Positions 24,815-32,355 of a DNA stretch of 64,000 nt are shown here, one piece after another (positions within the stretch are counted from its first letter, which is position 1; each line of letters opens with the position of its first letter). The position numbers and the translations under genes are program-made. Below the pieces are notes generated by a model. That model had not been told where the DNA came from. It saw only the letters and a program-made list of their open reading frames with translations, and made no database searches. Where the stretch lies: positions 3,162,001 to 3,226,000 of the forward strand of contig CP091034.1 in assembly GCA_039725955.1 (NCBI GenBank), in the 5' to 3' direction. The DNA comes from Sinorhizobium sp. B11. Lineage in GTDB: Bacteria; Pseudomonadota; Alphaproteobacteria; Rhizobiales; Rhizobiaceae.

Positions 24815-25291
24815 ATGGTTGATAAGGTACCGATGACACAGGGTGGTTTCGTCAAGCTGCAGGAAGAACTGCGCTGGCGTCAGCAGGAGGAGCGCCCGCG
24901 AATCATCGAGGCAATTGCGGAAGCGCGCGCCCATGGCGACCTTTCGGAAAATGCCGAGTACCATGCGGCCAAGGAAGCACAGAGCCATAATGAAGGCCGC
25001 ATCACCGAGCTCGAAGACCTGACGGCGCGCGCCGAAGTCATCGACCTCTCCAAGATGTCGGGCGACAAGATCAAGTTCGGCGCCAGGGTGAAGCTCGTCG
25101 ACGAGGACACCGAGGAAGAAAAGACCTACCAGATCGTCGGCGATCAGGAAGCCGATGTGAAGCAGGGTCGCATCTCCATCTCCTCCCCGATCGCCCGCGC
25201 GCTGATCGGCAAGGAAGTCGGCGACTCCATTGAAGTCAATGCGCCGGGCGGCTCGAAGGCCTACGAAATCCTTTCCGTTTCCTGGGGCTGA
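24815..25291 (+). CDS. greA: Transcription elongation factor GreA
   Basis: A 158-residue GreA: it rescues backtracked RNA polymerase by stimulating transcript cleavage. The N-terminal coiled coil has the acidic tip in AHGDLSENAEYHAAKE, where the Asp and Glu act at the polymerase active site. The C-terminal FKBP-like domain ends SKAYEILSVSWG. The start at 24815 has AAGGACG upstream; extension to 24770 would run through the leader terminator. The LPS mannosyltransferase gene follows after 31 bases. Confidence 0.96.
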   Translation: MVDKVPMTQGGFVKLQEELRWRQQEERPRIIEAIAEARAHGDLSENAEYHAAKEAQSHNEGRITELEDLTARAEVIDLSKMSGDKIKFGARVKLVDEDTEEEKTYQIVGDQEADVKQGRISISSPIARALIGKEVGDSIEVNAPGGSKAYEILSVSWG

Positions 25292-25322
25292 TCGCCCTCG
25301 CCTTTCTTCGCACGAGCAGCCA

Positions 25323-26372
25323 GTGCCGGACATCAGTGACGTCGAGATCATCGCGCCCAACCTGAAACGCCGGCTCTCCGGCGTCACGTCCACTATCGTT
25401 CAGCTCATCCCCTGCCAGATCCGGCTGGGGATCAAGATCGCCGCGCTCGGCCCTGGTCTTCCGCCGGAACTTCCGCGGTTGAAATGGCCGCAACTTGCCG
25501 GCCTCTGGCGCCCGCCTGCCGGGCGCCGGCAGCGCGTCTGGCATGCGCGCCGCAACAACGAAATGGCCGTCGGCATCCTCATGCGCCACGTCCTGCGCAT
25601 GCCGATGAAGCTCGTCTTCACCTCCGCCGCCCAGCGCCGCCACACCTCCTATACCCGCTGGCTGATCCGCCGGATGGATGCCGTCATCGCCACCAGCAGC
25701 CGCTCCGGCTCCTTCCTCAAGGTGCCGCATGTGATCATCCAGCATGGCGTCGATCTGACGCTTTTCCATCCACCCGAGGGGGCTGACGATACGATCGCCG
25801 CCAGCGGCCTGCCCGGCCGCTATCTCGTCGGCTGTTTCGGCCGCGTGCGCCACCAGAAGGGCACCGATCTTTTCGTCCAGGCGATGATTGCGCTGCTGCC
25901 GCAGCATCCGGACTGGACGGCCGTCATTTCTGGCCGCGTCACGCCGGAGCATACGGCGTTTGCCGACAAGCTGAAGGCCGATATCGCCGCAGCCGGTCTG
26001 ACCGACCGCATCGTCTTCATCGGCGAAGTGCCTGATATCAAGGTCTGGTATCGCCGCCTGAGCCTCTATGTCGCCCCATCCCGCAACGAAGGTTTCGGGC
26101 TGACGCCACTGGAGGCCATGGCTTCGAAGACGCCGGTCGTGGCATCCGACGCCGGCGCTTACGCCGAAATGATCGTACCCGGCGAAAACGGCGTCATCGT
26201 ACCGCCCGGCGACGGCGACGCACTAACGGCGGCCATCGCCACCTATCTTGCCGATCCTGCGCTGACTTCAGCTCAAGGCGAAACAGCACTCCGGCATGTG
26301 CGTGAAAACTTCGCGCTGGAAAAGGAAGCAACAGCCATCAACCGGATTTACCGGCAGCTTCTCGGCGCTTAA
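25323..26372 (+). CDS. lpcC: LPS core mannosyltransferase, LpcC-like (GT4 family)
   Basis: A 349-residue GT-B glycosyltransferase that, by similarity to LpcC of Rhizobium leguminosarum, adds mannose to the Kdo of the LPS inner core at the cytoplasmic face of the inner membrane. It begins GTG (VPDISDVEIIAPNLKRRLSGVTSTI). GT4 features are GCFGRVRHQKGTDLF and the donor-binding region RNEGFGLTPLEAMASKTPVVASDAGAYAEM. No strong ribosome-binding site precedes it, so it may depend on readthrough from greA, as found next to lpcC in R. leguminosarum. Confidence 0.9.
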   Translation: MPDISDVEIIAPNLKRRLSGVTSTIVQLIPCQIRLGIKIAALGPGLPPELPRLKWPQLAGLWRPPAGRRQRVWHARRNNEMAVGILMRHVLRMPMKLVFTSAAQRRHTSYTRWLIRRMDAVIATSSRSGSFLKVPHVIIQHGVDLTLFHPPEGADDTIAASGLPGRYLVGCFGRVRHQKGTDLFVQAMIALLPQHPDWTAVISGRVTPEHTAFADKLKADIAAAGLTDRIVFIGEVPDIKVWYRRLSLYVAPSRNEGFGLTPLEAMASKTPVVASDAGAYAEMIVPGENGVIVPPGDGDALTAAIATYLADPALTSAQGETALRHVRENFALEKEATAINRIYRQLLGA

Positions 26373-26501
26373 GCCGAGCCAGGTTATGGACATATCAGGA
26401 AGGCGGCGAGACGGAGATGTCGACCGCAAATAGAAACGACACGTGAAAACAAGAGCCTGAAGCGTGGCAAGCGGATCTGAAAGATCGCGACGCGCTTCGG
26501 A

Positions 26502-26969
26502 CTATAGCTCGACCAGCCCGAGCTTCTTCACCTGTCGGATCGTCAGCATGGTGCGAACAGTATCGACATGCTCGTTGGCCGTCAGCACTTCGATGACGAA
26601 ATCCTGGAAACGGGTGAGGTTCTGGGCCACGCAATGCAGCAGGAAATCGCTGTCACCGGAAACCATCCAGGCCTGGCGCACCAGCGGCCACTCGGCGGTG
26701 GCGGCAGCGAAGGCCTTCAGATTGGCTTCGGACTGGTGCTTGAGGCCGACCATGCAGAACGCGACGAGATCGAGCCCGAGCCTCGGGCTGTTCAACATCG
26801 CGTGATAGCCTTCGATGACGCCCGCTTCTTCGAGTTTGCGCACCCGACGCAGGCAGGGCGGCGCTGAAATTCCCACCCTGTCGGCAAGTTCCACATTGGT
26901 CATGCGGCCGTCGGCCTGCAGTTCCCGCAATATCTTTATGTCGATAACGTCAAGTTCAGCGCGAACCAC
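26502..26969 (-). CDS. Lrp/AsnC family transcriptional regulator
   Basis: A 155-residue Lrp-type regulator. The N-terminal HTH covers DIKILRELQADGRMTNVELADRVGISAPPCLRRVRKLEEAGVI in its first ~55 residues; the RAM ligand-binding domain follows (EWPLVRQAWMVSGDSDFLLH). The start is GTG 26969, with AAGAAAGG seven bases upstream; the longer frame has no such site. It is divergent from trxB across ~230 bases. The ligand is probably an amino acid, unspecified. Confidence 0.92.
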   Translation of the reverse strand: MVRAELDVIDIKILRELQADGRMTNVELADRVGISAPPCLRRVRKLEEAGVIEGYHAMLNSPRLGLDLVAFCMVGLKHQSEANLKAFAAATAEWPLVRQAWMVSGDSDFLLHCVAQNLTRFQDFVIEVLTANEHVDTVRTMLTIRQVKKLGLVEL

Positions 26970-27198
26970 GCTCAGGCCTTTCTTTAATTCCCCGTGGGCA
27001 GCTTCTATATAAAGCGACGGAATACGCAAGAAAGTTTCAGTCCGATGACGGAATCTTGCACGGCGCCTGCATTTGCCTTGTTGGTAATGCAAGGCTGCCC
27101 TTGAATAAAAGCATTGGTCGTTCATAAATGGCGCAGGGATCGCGAAACGGCCTTATTCGCCTCTTAGCCGCCGCATCCTGCTATCGAAAGGAAATTCC

Positions 27199-28173
27199 AT
27201 GTCTGCCCGCCATACCAAGGTGCTCATTATCGGTTCCGGACCTGCCGGTTATACGGCAGCGGTCTATGCCGCGCGCGCCATGCTGAAACCGGTTTTGATC
27301 GCCGGTCTGGAACAGGGCGGCCAGCTCATGATCACCACGGATGTCGAGAACTATCCGGGCTTTGCAGATCCCATCCAGGGTCCCTGGCTGATGGACCAGA
27401 TGCTGCAGCAGGCTCAGCATGTCGGCGCCGAAATCGTTAACGACCTCGTGACCGAAGTCGACCTCAACCAGCGCCCCTTCGTTGCCCGCACCGATAGCGG
27501 CCAGGTCTGGACTGCCGACACGCTCGTTATCGCGACCGGCGCCAAGGCCAAGTGGCTTGGCATTGAGAGCGAGCAGCATTTCCAGGGCTTCGGCGTGTCT
27601 GCCTGCGCCACCTGCGACGGCTTCTTCTATCGCAACAAGGATGTGATCGTAGTCGGTGGCGGCAACAGCGCCGTCGAAGAGGCGCTCTATCTCTCCAATA
27701 TCGCGAAGTCGGTCACTGTCGTGCACCGCCGCGACAGCTTCCGCGCAGAAAAAATCCTGCAGGAGCGTCTCTTCTCCAAGGAGAACGTCAAGGTTCTCTG
27801 GAATACCGAGGTCGCCGAGATCACGGGCACGCCGGCAAAGCCCCCCATGCCGCCGTCCGTATCCGGTGCTCGCCTGCGCGATACCCGCACCGGCACTATT
27901 ACCGATGTCGCCGTTGACGGTGTCTTCGTGGCAATCGGTCACGCGCCCGCAACGGAACTGTTCAAGGGCAAGCTGAAGCTCAAGGACAATGGCTACCTCT
28001 GGACCGCACCGGATTCGACTGCGACCAGCCTGGAGGGAGTCTATGCCGCAGGCGACGTGACGGACGACACCTTCCGCCAGGCAATCACCGCCGCAGGCTT
28101 GGGATGCATGGCCGCCCTCGAGGCAGAACGTTATCTGACGGGCCATATGCCCGTTGCCGTAGCAGCGGAGTAA
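27199..28173 (+). CDS. trxB: Thioredoxin reductase
   Basis: A 324-residue low-molecular-weight flavoprotein that reduces thioredoxin with NADPH. It shows the FAD-binding motif IGSGPAGYTAAVYAARA, the redox-active ACATCDGFFY with Cys136 and Cys139, the NADPH motif GGGNSAVEEALYL, and the C-terminal FAD contact YAAGDVTDDTFRQAITAAGLG. The ribosome-binding site is GAAAGGAAA. The LysR regulator starts 22 bases after its stop, so they are likely cotranscribed, the arrangement known for LsrB/VtlR in relatives. Confidence 0.97.
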   Translation: MSARHTKVLIIGSGPAGYTAAVYAARAMLKPVLIAGLEQGGQLMITTDVENYPGFADPIQGPWLMDQMLQQAQHVGAEIVNDLVTEVDLNQRPFVARTDSGQVWTADTLVIATGAKAKWLGIESEQHFQGFGVSACATCDGFFYRNKDVIVVGGGNSAVEEALYLSNIAKSVTVVHRRDSFRAEKILQERLFSKENVKVLWNTEVAEITGTPAKPPMPPSVSGARLRDTRTGTITDVAVDGVFVAIGHAPATELFKGKLKLKDNGYLWTAPDSTATSLEGVYAAGDVTDDTFRQAITAAGLGCMAALEAERYLTGHMPVAVAAE

Positions 28174-28195
28174 TAGTGGCATGAGGGGTGGGGGA

Positions 28196-29092
28196 ATGCC
28201 ATTGGACTGGGACAAGCTGCGTATTTTCCACGCAGCTGCCGAAGCCGGATCGTTTACGCATGCGGCTGACAAGCTGCATCTGTCCCAGTCGGCCATCAGC
28301 CGTCAAGTAAGTGCGCTCGAGCAGGACGTGGGCACCAAGCTGTTCCACCGCCATGCGCGCGGCCTGATCCTCACCGAACAGGGCGAGCTGCTTTACCGCA
28401 CCGCCCACGACGTGCTGCTCAAGCTCGAAACCGTCAAGATGCAGCTGACCGAGACGACGGAAACGCCGTCCGGCAAGCTGCGCGTCACGACGACAGTCGG
28501 TCTCGGCCAGGGTTGGCTGACCGACAAGATCCAGGAATTCCTGCAGCTCTATCCGGACGTCCAGATCCAGCTCATCCTCGACAACGAGGAAGTGGACGTG
28601 AACATGCGCCATGCCGATTGCGCCATCCGCCTTCGTCAGCCGCAGCAATCGGACCTGATCCAGCGCAAGCTTTTCACTGTGCATATGCACGTCTATGCGG
28701 CCCCCTCCTACATCAATCGTCACGGCGAGCCGCAGACGATCGAGGATCTCGATAACCACCGCATCATCACGTTCGGCGAGCCGGCGCCGAACTACCTGCT
28801 CGACGTGAACTGGCTGGAAATCGCCGGCCGCTCGTCGGACAACAAGCGCATTCCGCATCTGCAGATCAACAGCCAGACTTCCATCAAGCGGGCCTGCCTG
28901 CTCGGTATCGGCATCGCCTGCCTGCCGGATTATATCGTTGGCCGCGACCCTGGCCTGATCCAGCTGGCGATCAATGCCGACGTCCCCTCTTTCGATACCT
29001 ATTTCTGCTATCCGGACGAGATCAAGAACGCCGCCAAGCTGAAAGCCTTCCGCGATTTCATCGTCAGCAAGGCCCGCAACTGGAACTTCTGA
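28196..29092 (+). CDS. lsrB: LysR regulator LsrB/VtlR
   Basis: A 298-residue LysR-type regulator whose sequence (MPLDWDKLRIFHAAAEAGSF ... LHLSQSAISRQVSALEQDVG) matches what I know of LsrB of Sinorhizobium meliloti and VtlR of Brucella and Agrobacterium, regulators tied to oxidative stress, envelope functions and AbcR-type sRNA expression. The HTH is within residues 6-60 and the effector domain in 90-298. The start at 28196 follows GAGGGGTGGGGGA. The two AbcR-type sRNAs lie immediately downstream, each with a LysR-type dyad. Confidence 0.93.
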   Translation: MPLDWDKLRIFHAAAEAGSFTHAADKLHLSQSAISRQVSALEQDVGTKLFHRHARGLILTEQGELLYRTAHDVLLKLETVKMQLTETTETPSGKLRVTTTVGLGQGWLTDKIQEFLQLYPDVQIQLILDNEEVDVNMRHADCAIRLRQPQQSDLIQRKLFTVHMHVYAAPSYINRHGEPQTIEDLDNHRIITFGEPAPNYLLDVNWLEIAGRSSDNKRIPHLQINSQTSIKRACLLGIGIACLPDYIVGRDPGLIQLAINADVPSFDTYFCYPDEIKNAAKLKAFRDFIVSKARNWNF

Positions 29093-29133
29093 TTTCCACT
29101 TTTGTGGAATGAATCTCAAATCATGCAACCCAC

Positions 29134-29165
29134 GCATGACTGACATGCACAAAAAAGGGTTGTTG
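29134..29165 (+). promoter_or_regulatory. LysR-type box and -35 of sRNA copy 1
   Basis: The perfect dyad GCATG-N5-CATGC (29134-29148) is followed by TTGTTG (29160-29165), and 17 bases later by CATATC (29183-29188). The dyad centres near -54 of the predicted start, the classic LysR recognition-site position. Confidence 0.7.
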
Positions 29166-29194
29166 TTTGCTCATTAAAGCACCATATCGCACAT

Positions 29195-29312
29195 AGCTGA
29201 TGCACACGGTGGCTTTTCCTCCCAGTTCCACCGCATTAGCTGTTCCCCTCTGGAGGTTTTTGACCTTCACACTTATAAAGGGCCCTGGTTTTCCGGTGGC
29301 CCTCTTTTTTTT
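29195..29312 (+). ncRNA. abcR1: AbcR-type trans-acting small RNA, copy 1
   Basis: A predicted ~118-nt sRNA of the AbcR (alpha-r15) family, Hfq-dependent repressors of ABC-transporter mRNAs in Rhizobiales. Copy identity is not determined, so the 1/2 numbering is positional. Evidence is the tandem copy, the location next to lsrB, the CU-rich anti-Shine-Dalgarno stretches (CCTCCC at 29219-29224 and TTCCCCTC near 29242), and the terminator stem AGGGCC / GGCCCT followed by eight Ts. The 5' end is inferred from the -10 CATATC. Confidence 0.85.
29279..29312 (+). terminator. Terminator of sRNA copy 1
   Basis: AGGGCC (29279-29284), a 13-base loop, GGCCCT (29298-29303), then CTTTTTTTT. Confidence 0.9.
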
Positions 29313-29380
29313 GCCCGATTTTTGCTTTTTGCCTGAATTTTTATCGGAAGATACCGCAGTGCGGAAAAATTTTGTGCAGC

Positions 29381-29412
29381 GCATAGCTGGCATGCACAAA
29401 AGGCTATTGAAA
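29381..29412 (+). promoter_or_regulatory. LysR-type box and -35 of sRNA copy 2
   Basis: GCATA-N5-CATGC (29381-29395) corresponds to the dyad of copy 1 with one changed base. TTGAAA (29407-29412) is the -35, with CATATC (29430-29435) 17 bases later. Confidence 0.68.
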
Positions 29413-29441
29413 GCTGCACAAAGAACCACCATATCGCTCAT

Positions 29442-29556
29442 AGCCGATGCAATTCGTGGTTCTCTCCCAGTGCCACCGCGTTGGCTGTTCCCCTCTGGAG
29501 GTTTTTGACCTTCACACTTATAAAGGGCCCTGGTTTTCCGGTGGCCCTCTTTTTTT
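29442..29556 (+). ncRNA. abcR2: AbcR-type trans-acting small RNA, copy 2
   Basis: A predicted ~115-nt paralogue of the preceding sRNA. The 3' portion from CCCCTCTGGAGG through the T run (about 29490-29556) is virtually identical to copy 1, while the 5' third differs. The exposed CU-rich stretch is CTCTCCCAG near 29462-29470. It has its own promoter and terminator. The two copies probably share a seed for some targets and differ for others. Confidence 0.85.
29523..29556 (+). terminator. Terminator of sRNA copy 2
   Basis: AGGGCC / GGCCCT stem with the same 13-base loop as copy 1, followed by CTTTTTTT. An inverted repeat GCTTAA-N3-TTAAGC follows directly (29557-29571). Confidence 0.9.
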
Positions 29557-29634
29557 GCTTAAGATTTAAGCAGAGCCAGGAAATCAATCGCTCACGCCTC
29601 CGTGATTTGCATATCGAAAATCATCGATCCATAT

Positions 29635-29650
29635 ATCGGGAAAATCCGAT
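29635..29650. promoter_or_regulatory. Candidate ArsR operator
   Basis: The dyad ATCGG-N6-CCGAT, flanked by AT-rich sequence, 20 bases before the arsR start. ArsR-family repressors commonly bind AT-flanked dyads over their own promoters. Confidence 0.5.
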
Positions 29651-29670
29651 TTATAGTTCGATGAACGACG

Positions 29671-29964
29671 ATGGACAAAGACGAGATTCTCAAGGCACTG
29701 GCCAATCCTGCCCGAATGGACATCCTCAACTGGCTGAAGAAACCGGAAGAACACTTTCCGACGCAGGAACACCCGTTTGAAATGGGCGTCTGCGCCAGCC
29801 AGTTCGAACGCTGCGGCCTTTCCCAATCCACTGTTTCCGCCCATCTTGGTACCCTTCACCGCGCCGGCCTCGTTACCAGCAAGCGTGTCGGCCAGTGGAT
29901 CTTCTACAAGCGCAATGAAGAAACGATCGCTGCCTTTCTCCAGCAGCTAACGCAGGATCTCTAG
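29671..29964 (+). CDS. ArsR family repressor
   Basis: A 97-residue winged-helix protein with a DEILKALANPARMDILNWL start and recognition helix QSTVSAHLGTLHRAGLV. The wing is VGQWIFYKRNEE. A single Cys before the HTH (GVCASQFERCGLSQ, two Cys in total) could sense electrophiles or oxidants. It is the first gene of a three-gene operon with an MFS pump (2-base gap) and an ene reductase, so it probably represses export and reduction of a toxic small molecule and itself. Confidence 0.9.
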   Translation: MDKDEILKALANPARMDILNWLKKPEEHFPTQEHPFEMGVCASQFERCGLSQSTVSAHLGTLHRAGLVTSKRVGQWIFYKRNEETIAAFLQQLTQDL

Positions 29965-29966
29965 TC

Positions 29967-31133
29967 ATGCCCCTTGCCCTGCTCGTCCTTGCCTTGAGTT
30001 CATTTGCGATTGGCACCACCGAATTCGTCATCATGGGCCTCCTGCCCGAAGTCGCCGCCGATCTTTCCGTGACGATCCCCCAGGCTGGCTGGCTCGTGAC
30101 GGGCTATGCCCTGGCCGTCGCGCTCGGTGCGCCGATCATGGCGGTCTCCACCGCCAAGCTGAAGCGACGCTCGACGCTCATCATGCTGATGGCTTTCTTC
30201 ATCGCCGGTAACCTGCTCTGCGCCATCGCGCCCAATTACTGGGTGCTGATGATCGCCCGCATCGTCACCGCGCTTTGCCACGGCGCCTTCTTCGGCATCG
30301 GCTCGGTGGTCGCCGCCAATCTTGTGAGCGAAGACCGCAAGGCCCGCGCCGTCGCCCTGATGTTTACCGGCCTGACGCTGGCAAACGTTCTCGGCGTTCC
30401 AACCGGCACTGCCATCGGCCAGGCTTTCGGGTGGCGCTCCACCTTCTGGGTCGTTACCGCCATCGGCGTCGTCACCATTGCCGGCCTGATCGCCATCCTG
30501 CCGCGCGACAAGCAGGAAACGCAGAGCAGCATCCTGCGCGAGATCGCGGCATTGAAGAACGTCCGCCTCTGGATGGCGCTCTCGGTGACCGTCTTCTTCG
30601 CGGCCTCGATGTTCACGCTCTTCACCTACATCGCCCCGCTGTTGCGTAACGTGACCGGCATCTCGCCGGAAGGCGTCACGTGGACCCTGTTCCTGATCGG
30701 CATCGGACTGACAGTCGGTAATCTCATCGGCGGCAAGCTTGCCGATTGGCGGCTTGGAGCCACGCTTGCCAGCGTCTTTGCTGTAATCGCACTCACCTCC
30801 GCCGTCTTTTTCTACACCAGCCGCTTCGTTATCCCGGCCGAGATAACGCTCTTCCTTTGGGCTGCCGCAACCTTCGCTGCGGTCCCTGCCCTGCAGGTCG
30901 GTGTCGTCGGCTTCGGCAAGGATGCGCCAAACCTCGTCTCGACCATCAATATCGGCGCCTTCAACACCGGCAATGCGCTGGGCGCCTGGGTCGGCGGCAT
31001 GGTCATCAATGCCGGTCTCGACTTCGTTCATGTTCCCCTCGCCGCTGCCGCCATGGCCCTGATCGGCCTCGCAGCGACGGCGCTCACCTATCTCTCCGGC
31101 CGGGCACAGACTAACCCCGCTACCGCCGAGTGA
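29967..31133 (+). CDS. MFS efflux transporter (AraJ/chloramphenicol-resistance-like)
   Basis: A 388-residue, 12-helix major facilitator of the DHA1 type. It begins MPLALLVLALSSFAIGTTEFVIMGLLPEV, a signature of AraJ/YdhP/CmlR-like exporters, and has the motif-C-like stretch ANVLGVPTGTAIGQAFGWR. Its start is two bases after the arsR stop, and the ene reductase starts 24 bases after its stop. It likely exports the compound sensed by ArsR. Confidence 0.92.
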   Translation: MPLALLVLALSSFAIGTTEFVIMGLLPEVAADLSVTIPQAGWLVTGYALAVALGAPIMAVSTAKLKRRSTLIMLMAFFIAGNLLCAIAPNYWVLMIARIVTALCHGAFFGIGSVVAANLVSEDRKARAVALMFTGLTLANVLGVPTGTAIGQAFGWRSTFWVVTAIGVVTIAGLIAILPRDKQETQSSILREIAALKNVRLWMALSVTVFFAASMFTLFTYIAPLLRNVTGISPEGVTWTLFLIGIGLTVGNLIGGKLADWRLGATLASVFAVIALTSAVFFYTSRFVIPAEITLFLWAAATFAAVPALQVGVVGFGKDAPNLVSTINIGAFNTGNALGAWVGGMVINAGLDFVHVPLAAAAMALIGLAATALTYLSGRAQTNPATAE

Positions 31134-31157
31134 TCCCCCAAGCAGAAAGGACCTTCC

Positions 31158-32282
31158 ATGGCCAAGCTTTTCCAGCCGACGCAGGTCGGCGATATTTCCC
31201 TCAGGAACCATATCGTCATGGCGCCGCTCACCCGTAACCGCTCGCCGGGCGCAGTCCCGAACGATCTCAACGTCGAATATTACCGCCAGCGCGCCTCGGC
31301 CGGCCTCATCATCACCGAAGCGACCGCCATCACGCATCAAGGCCAGGGCTATGCCAACGTTCCCGGCCTCTACAGCAAGGAAGCGCTCGACGGCTGGAAG
31401 CGTGTGACGGATGCGGTCCACGCCGAAGGCGGCAAGATCGTCGTGCAGATGTGGCATGTCGGACGCATCTCCCACAACACGCTGCAACCCGACAATGCCA
31501 AGCCGGTCTCCTCGACCAACCGCATCGCCAAGGCCAAGACCTATCTCGTTAATGCAGACGGCACCGGCGCCTTCGCCGAAACGTCCGAACCGCGTGCACT
31601 CGAAACCTCCGAAATCCCCGGCATCATCGAGGATTACCGCAAGGCCGCCCGTGCTGCGATCGACGCCGGCTTCGATGGTGTCGAAATCCACGGCGCCAAC
31701 GGCTATCTGCTCGACCAGTTCATGCGTGATGGCGTCAACGACCGCACCGATCAATATGGCGGCTCGATCGAAAACCGCGCCCGTTTCCTCTTCGAAGTCG
31801 TTGAAACAGTGACCAGGGAAATCGGCGCGCGCCGCACCGCGATCCGCATCTCGCCGGTGACGCCGTCGGGTGAATCCTATGATTCCAACCCGCAGACACT
31901 CTTCACCCATGTCGTTGAAGGCCTTGCCAGGTACGACCTCGCCTATATCCACGTCATCGAAGGCCAGACCGGCGGCGAGCGTGATTATCGCCAGGGCGAC
32001 AACCCGTCCTTCGACTACAAGGCACTGCGCGCTGCCTATGAAAGGGCTGGCGGCAAGGCTGCCTGGATGGTCAACAACGGCTATGTCAGAGACATGGCGA
32101 TTGAAGCCGTGGAAAACGGTACGGCCGACCTCGTCGCCCTCGGCAAGCCCTTCATCTCCAATCCCGATCTTGTCGAACGCCTGGAGAAGAACCTGCCGCT
32201 GAACCCACCGGACCAATCGACCTTCTATGGTGGCGATGCCAGGGGCTATATCGACTATCCGTTGCTTGAAAAGGTCGCCTGA
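31158..32282 (+). CDS. Old Yellow Enzyme-type ene reductase (NemA-like)
   Basis: A 374-residue FMN-dependent alkene reductase that reduces activated C=C bonds (enones, maleimides, nitro compounds) with NAD(P)H. Family features are LFQPTQVGDISLRNHIVMAPLTRNRS, VVQMWHVGRISH, the substrate-binding pair in EIHGANGYLLDQF, GGSIENRARF, and C-terminal ALGKPFISNPDLVERL. An AAAGGACC site precedes the ATG. Operon position behind arsR and an MFS pump suggests electrophile detoxification. Confidence 0.94.
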   Translation: MAKLFQPTQVGDISLRNHIVMAPLTRNRSPGAVPNDLNVEYYRQRASAGLIITEATAITHQGQGYANVPGLYSKEALDGWKRVTDAVHAEGGKIVVQMWHVGRISHNTLQPDNAKPVSSTNRIAKAKTYLVNADGTGAFAETSEPRALETSEIPGIIEDYRKAARAAIDAGFDGVEIHGANGYLLDQFMRDGVNDRTDQYGGSIENRARFLFEVVETVTREIGARRTAIRISPVTPSGESYDSNPQTLFTHVVEGLARYDLAYIHVIEGQTGGERDYRQGDNPSFDYKALRAAYERAGGKAAWMVNNGYVRDMAIEAVENGTADLVALGKPFISNPDLVERLEKNLPLNPPDQSTFYGGDARGYIDYPLLEKVA

Positions 32283-32299
32283 TCCTTTTCGCCGAAGCG

Positions 32300-32323
32300 A
32301 AATCCCGCCATCCGGCGGGATTT
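32300..32323 (+). terminator. Terminator after the arsR operon
   Basis: A 10-bp stem AAATCCCGCC / GGCGGGATTT with a 4-base loop, 18 bases after the stop of the ene reductase. It is symmetrical enough to act in both directions. Confidence 0.75.
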
Positions 32324-32355
32324 CCATTCGTGACCATTGCCGCTAGCATGCGCGC

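Noticed and set aside
30000..32327. 775-codon minus-strand frame opposite the MFS and ene reductase genes
   Set aside because: It spans two real genes and their spacer on the other strand; shadow.
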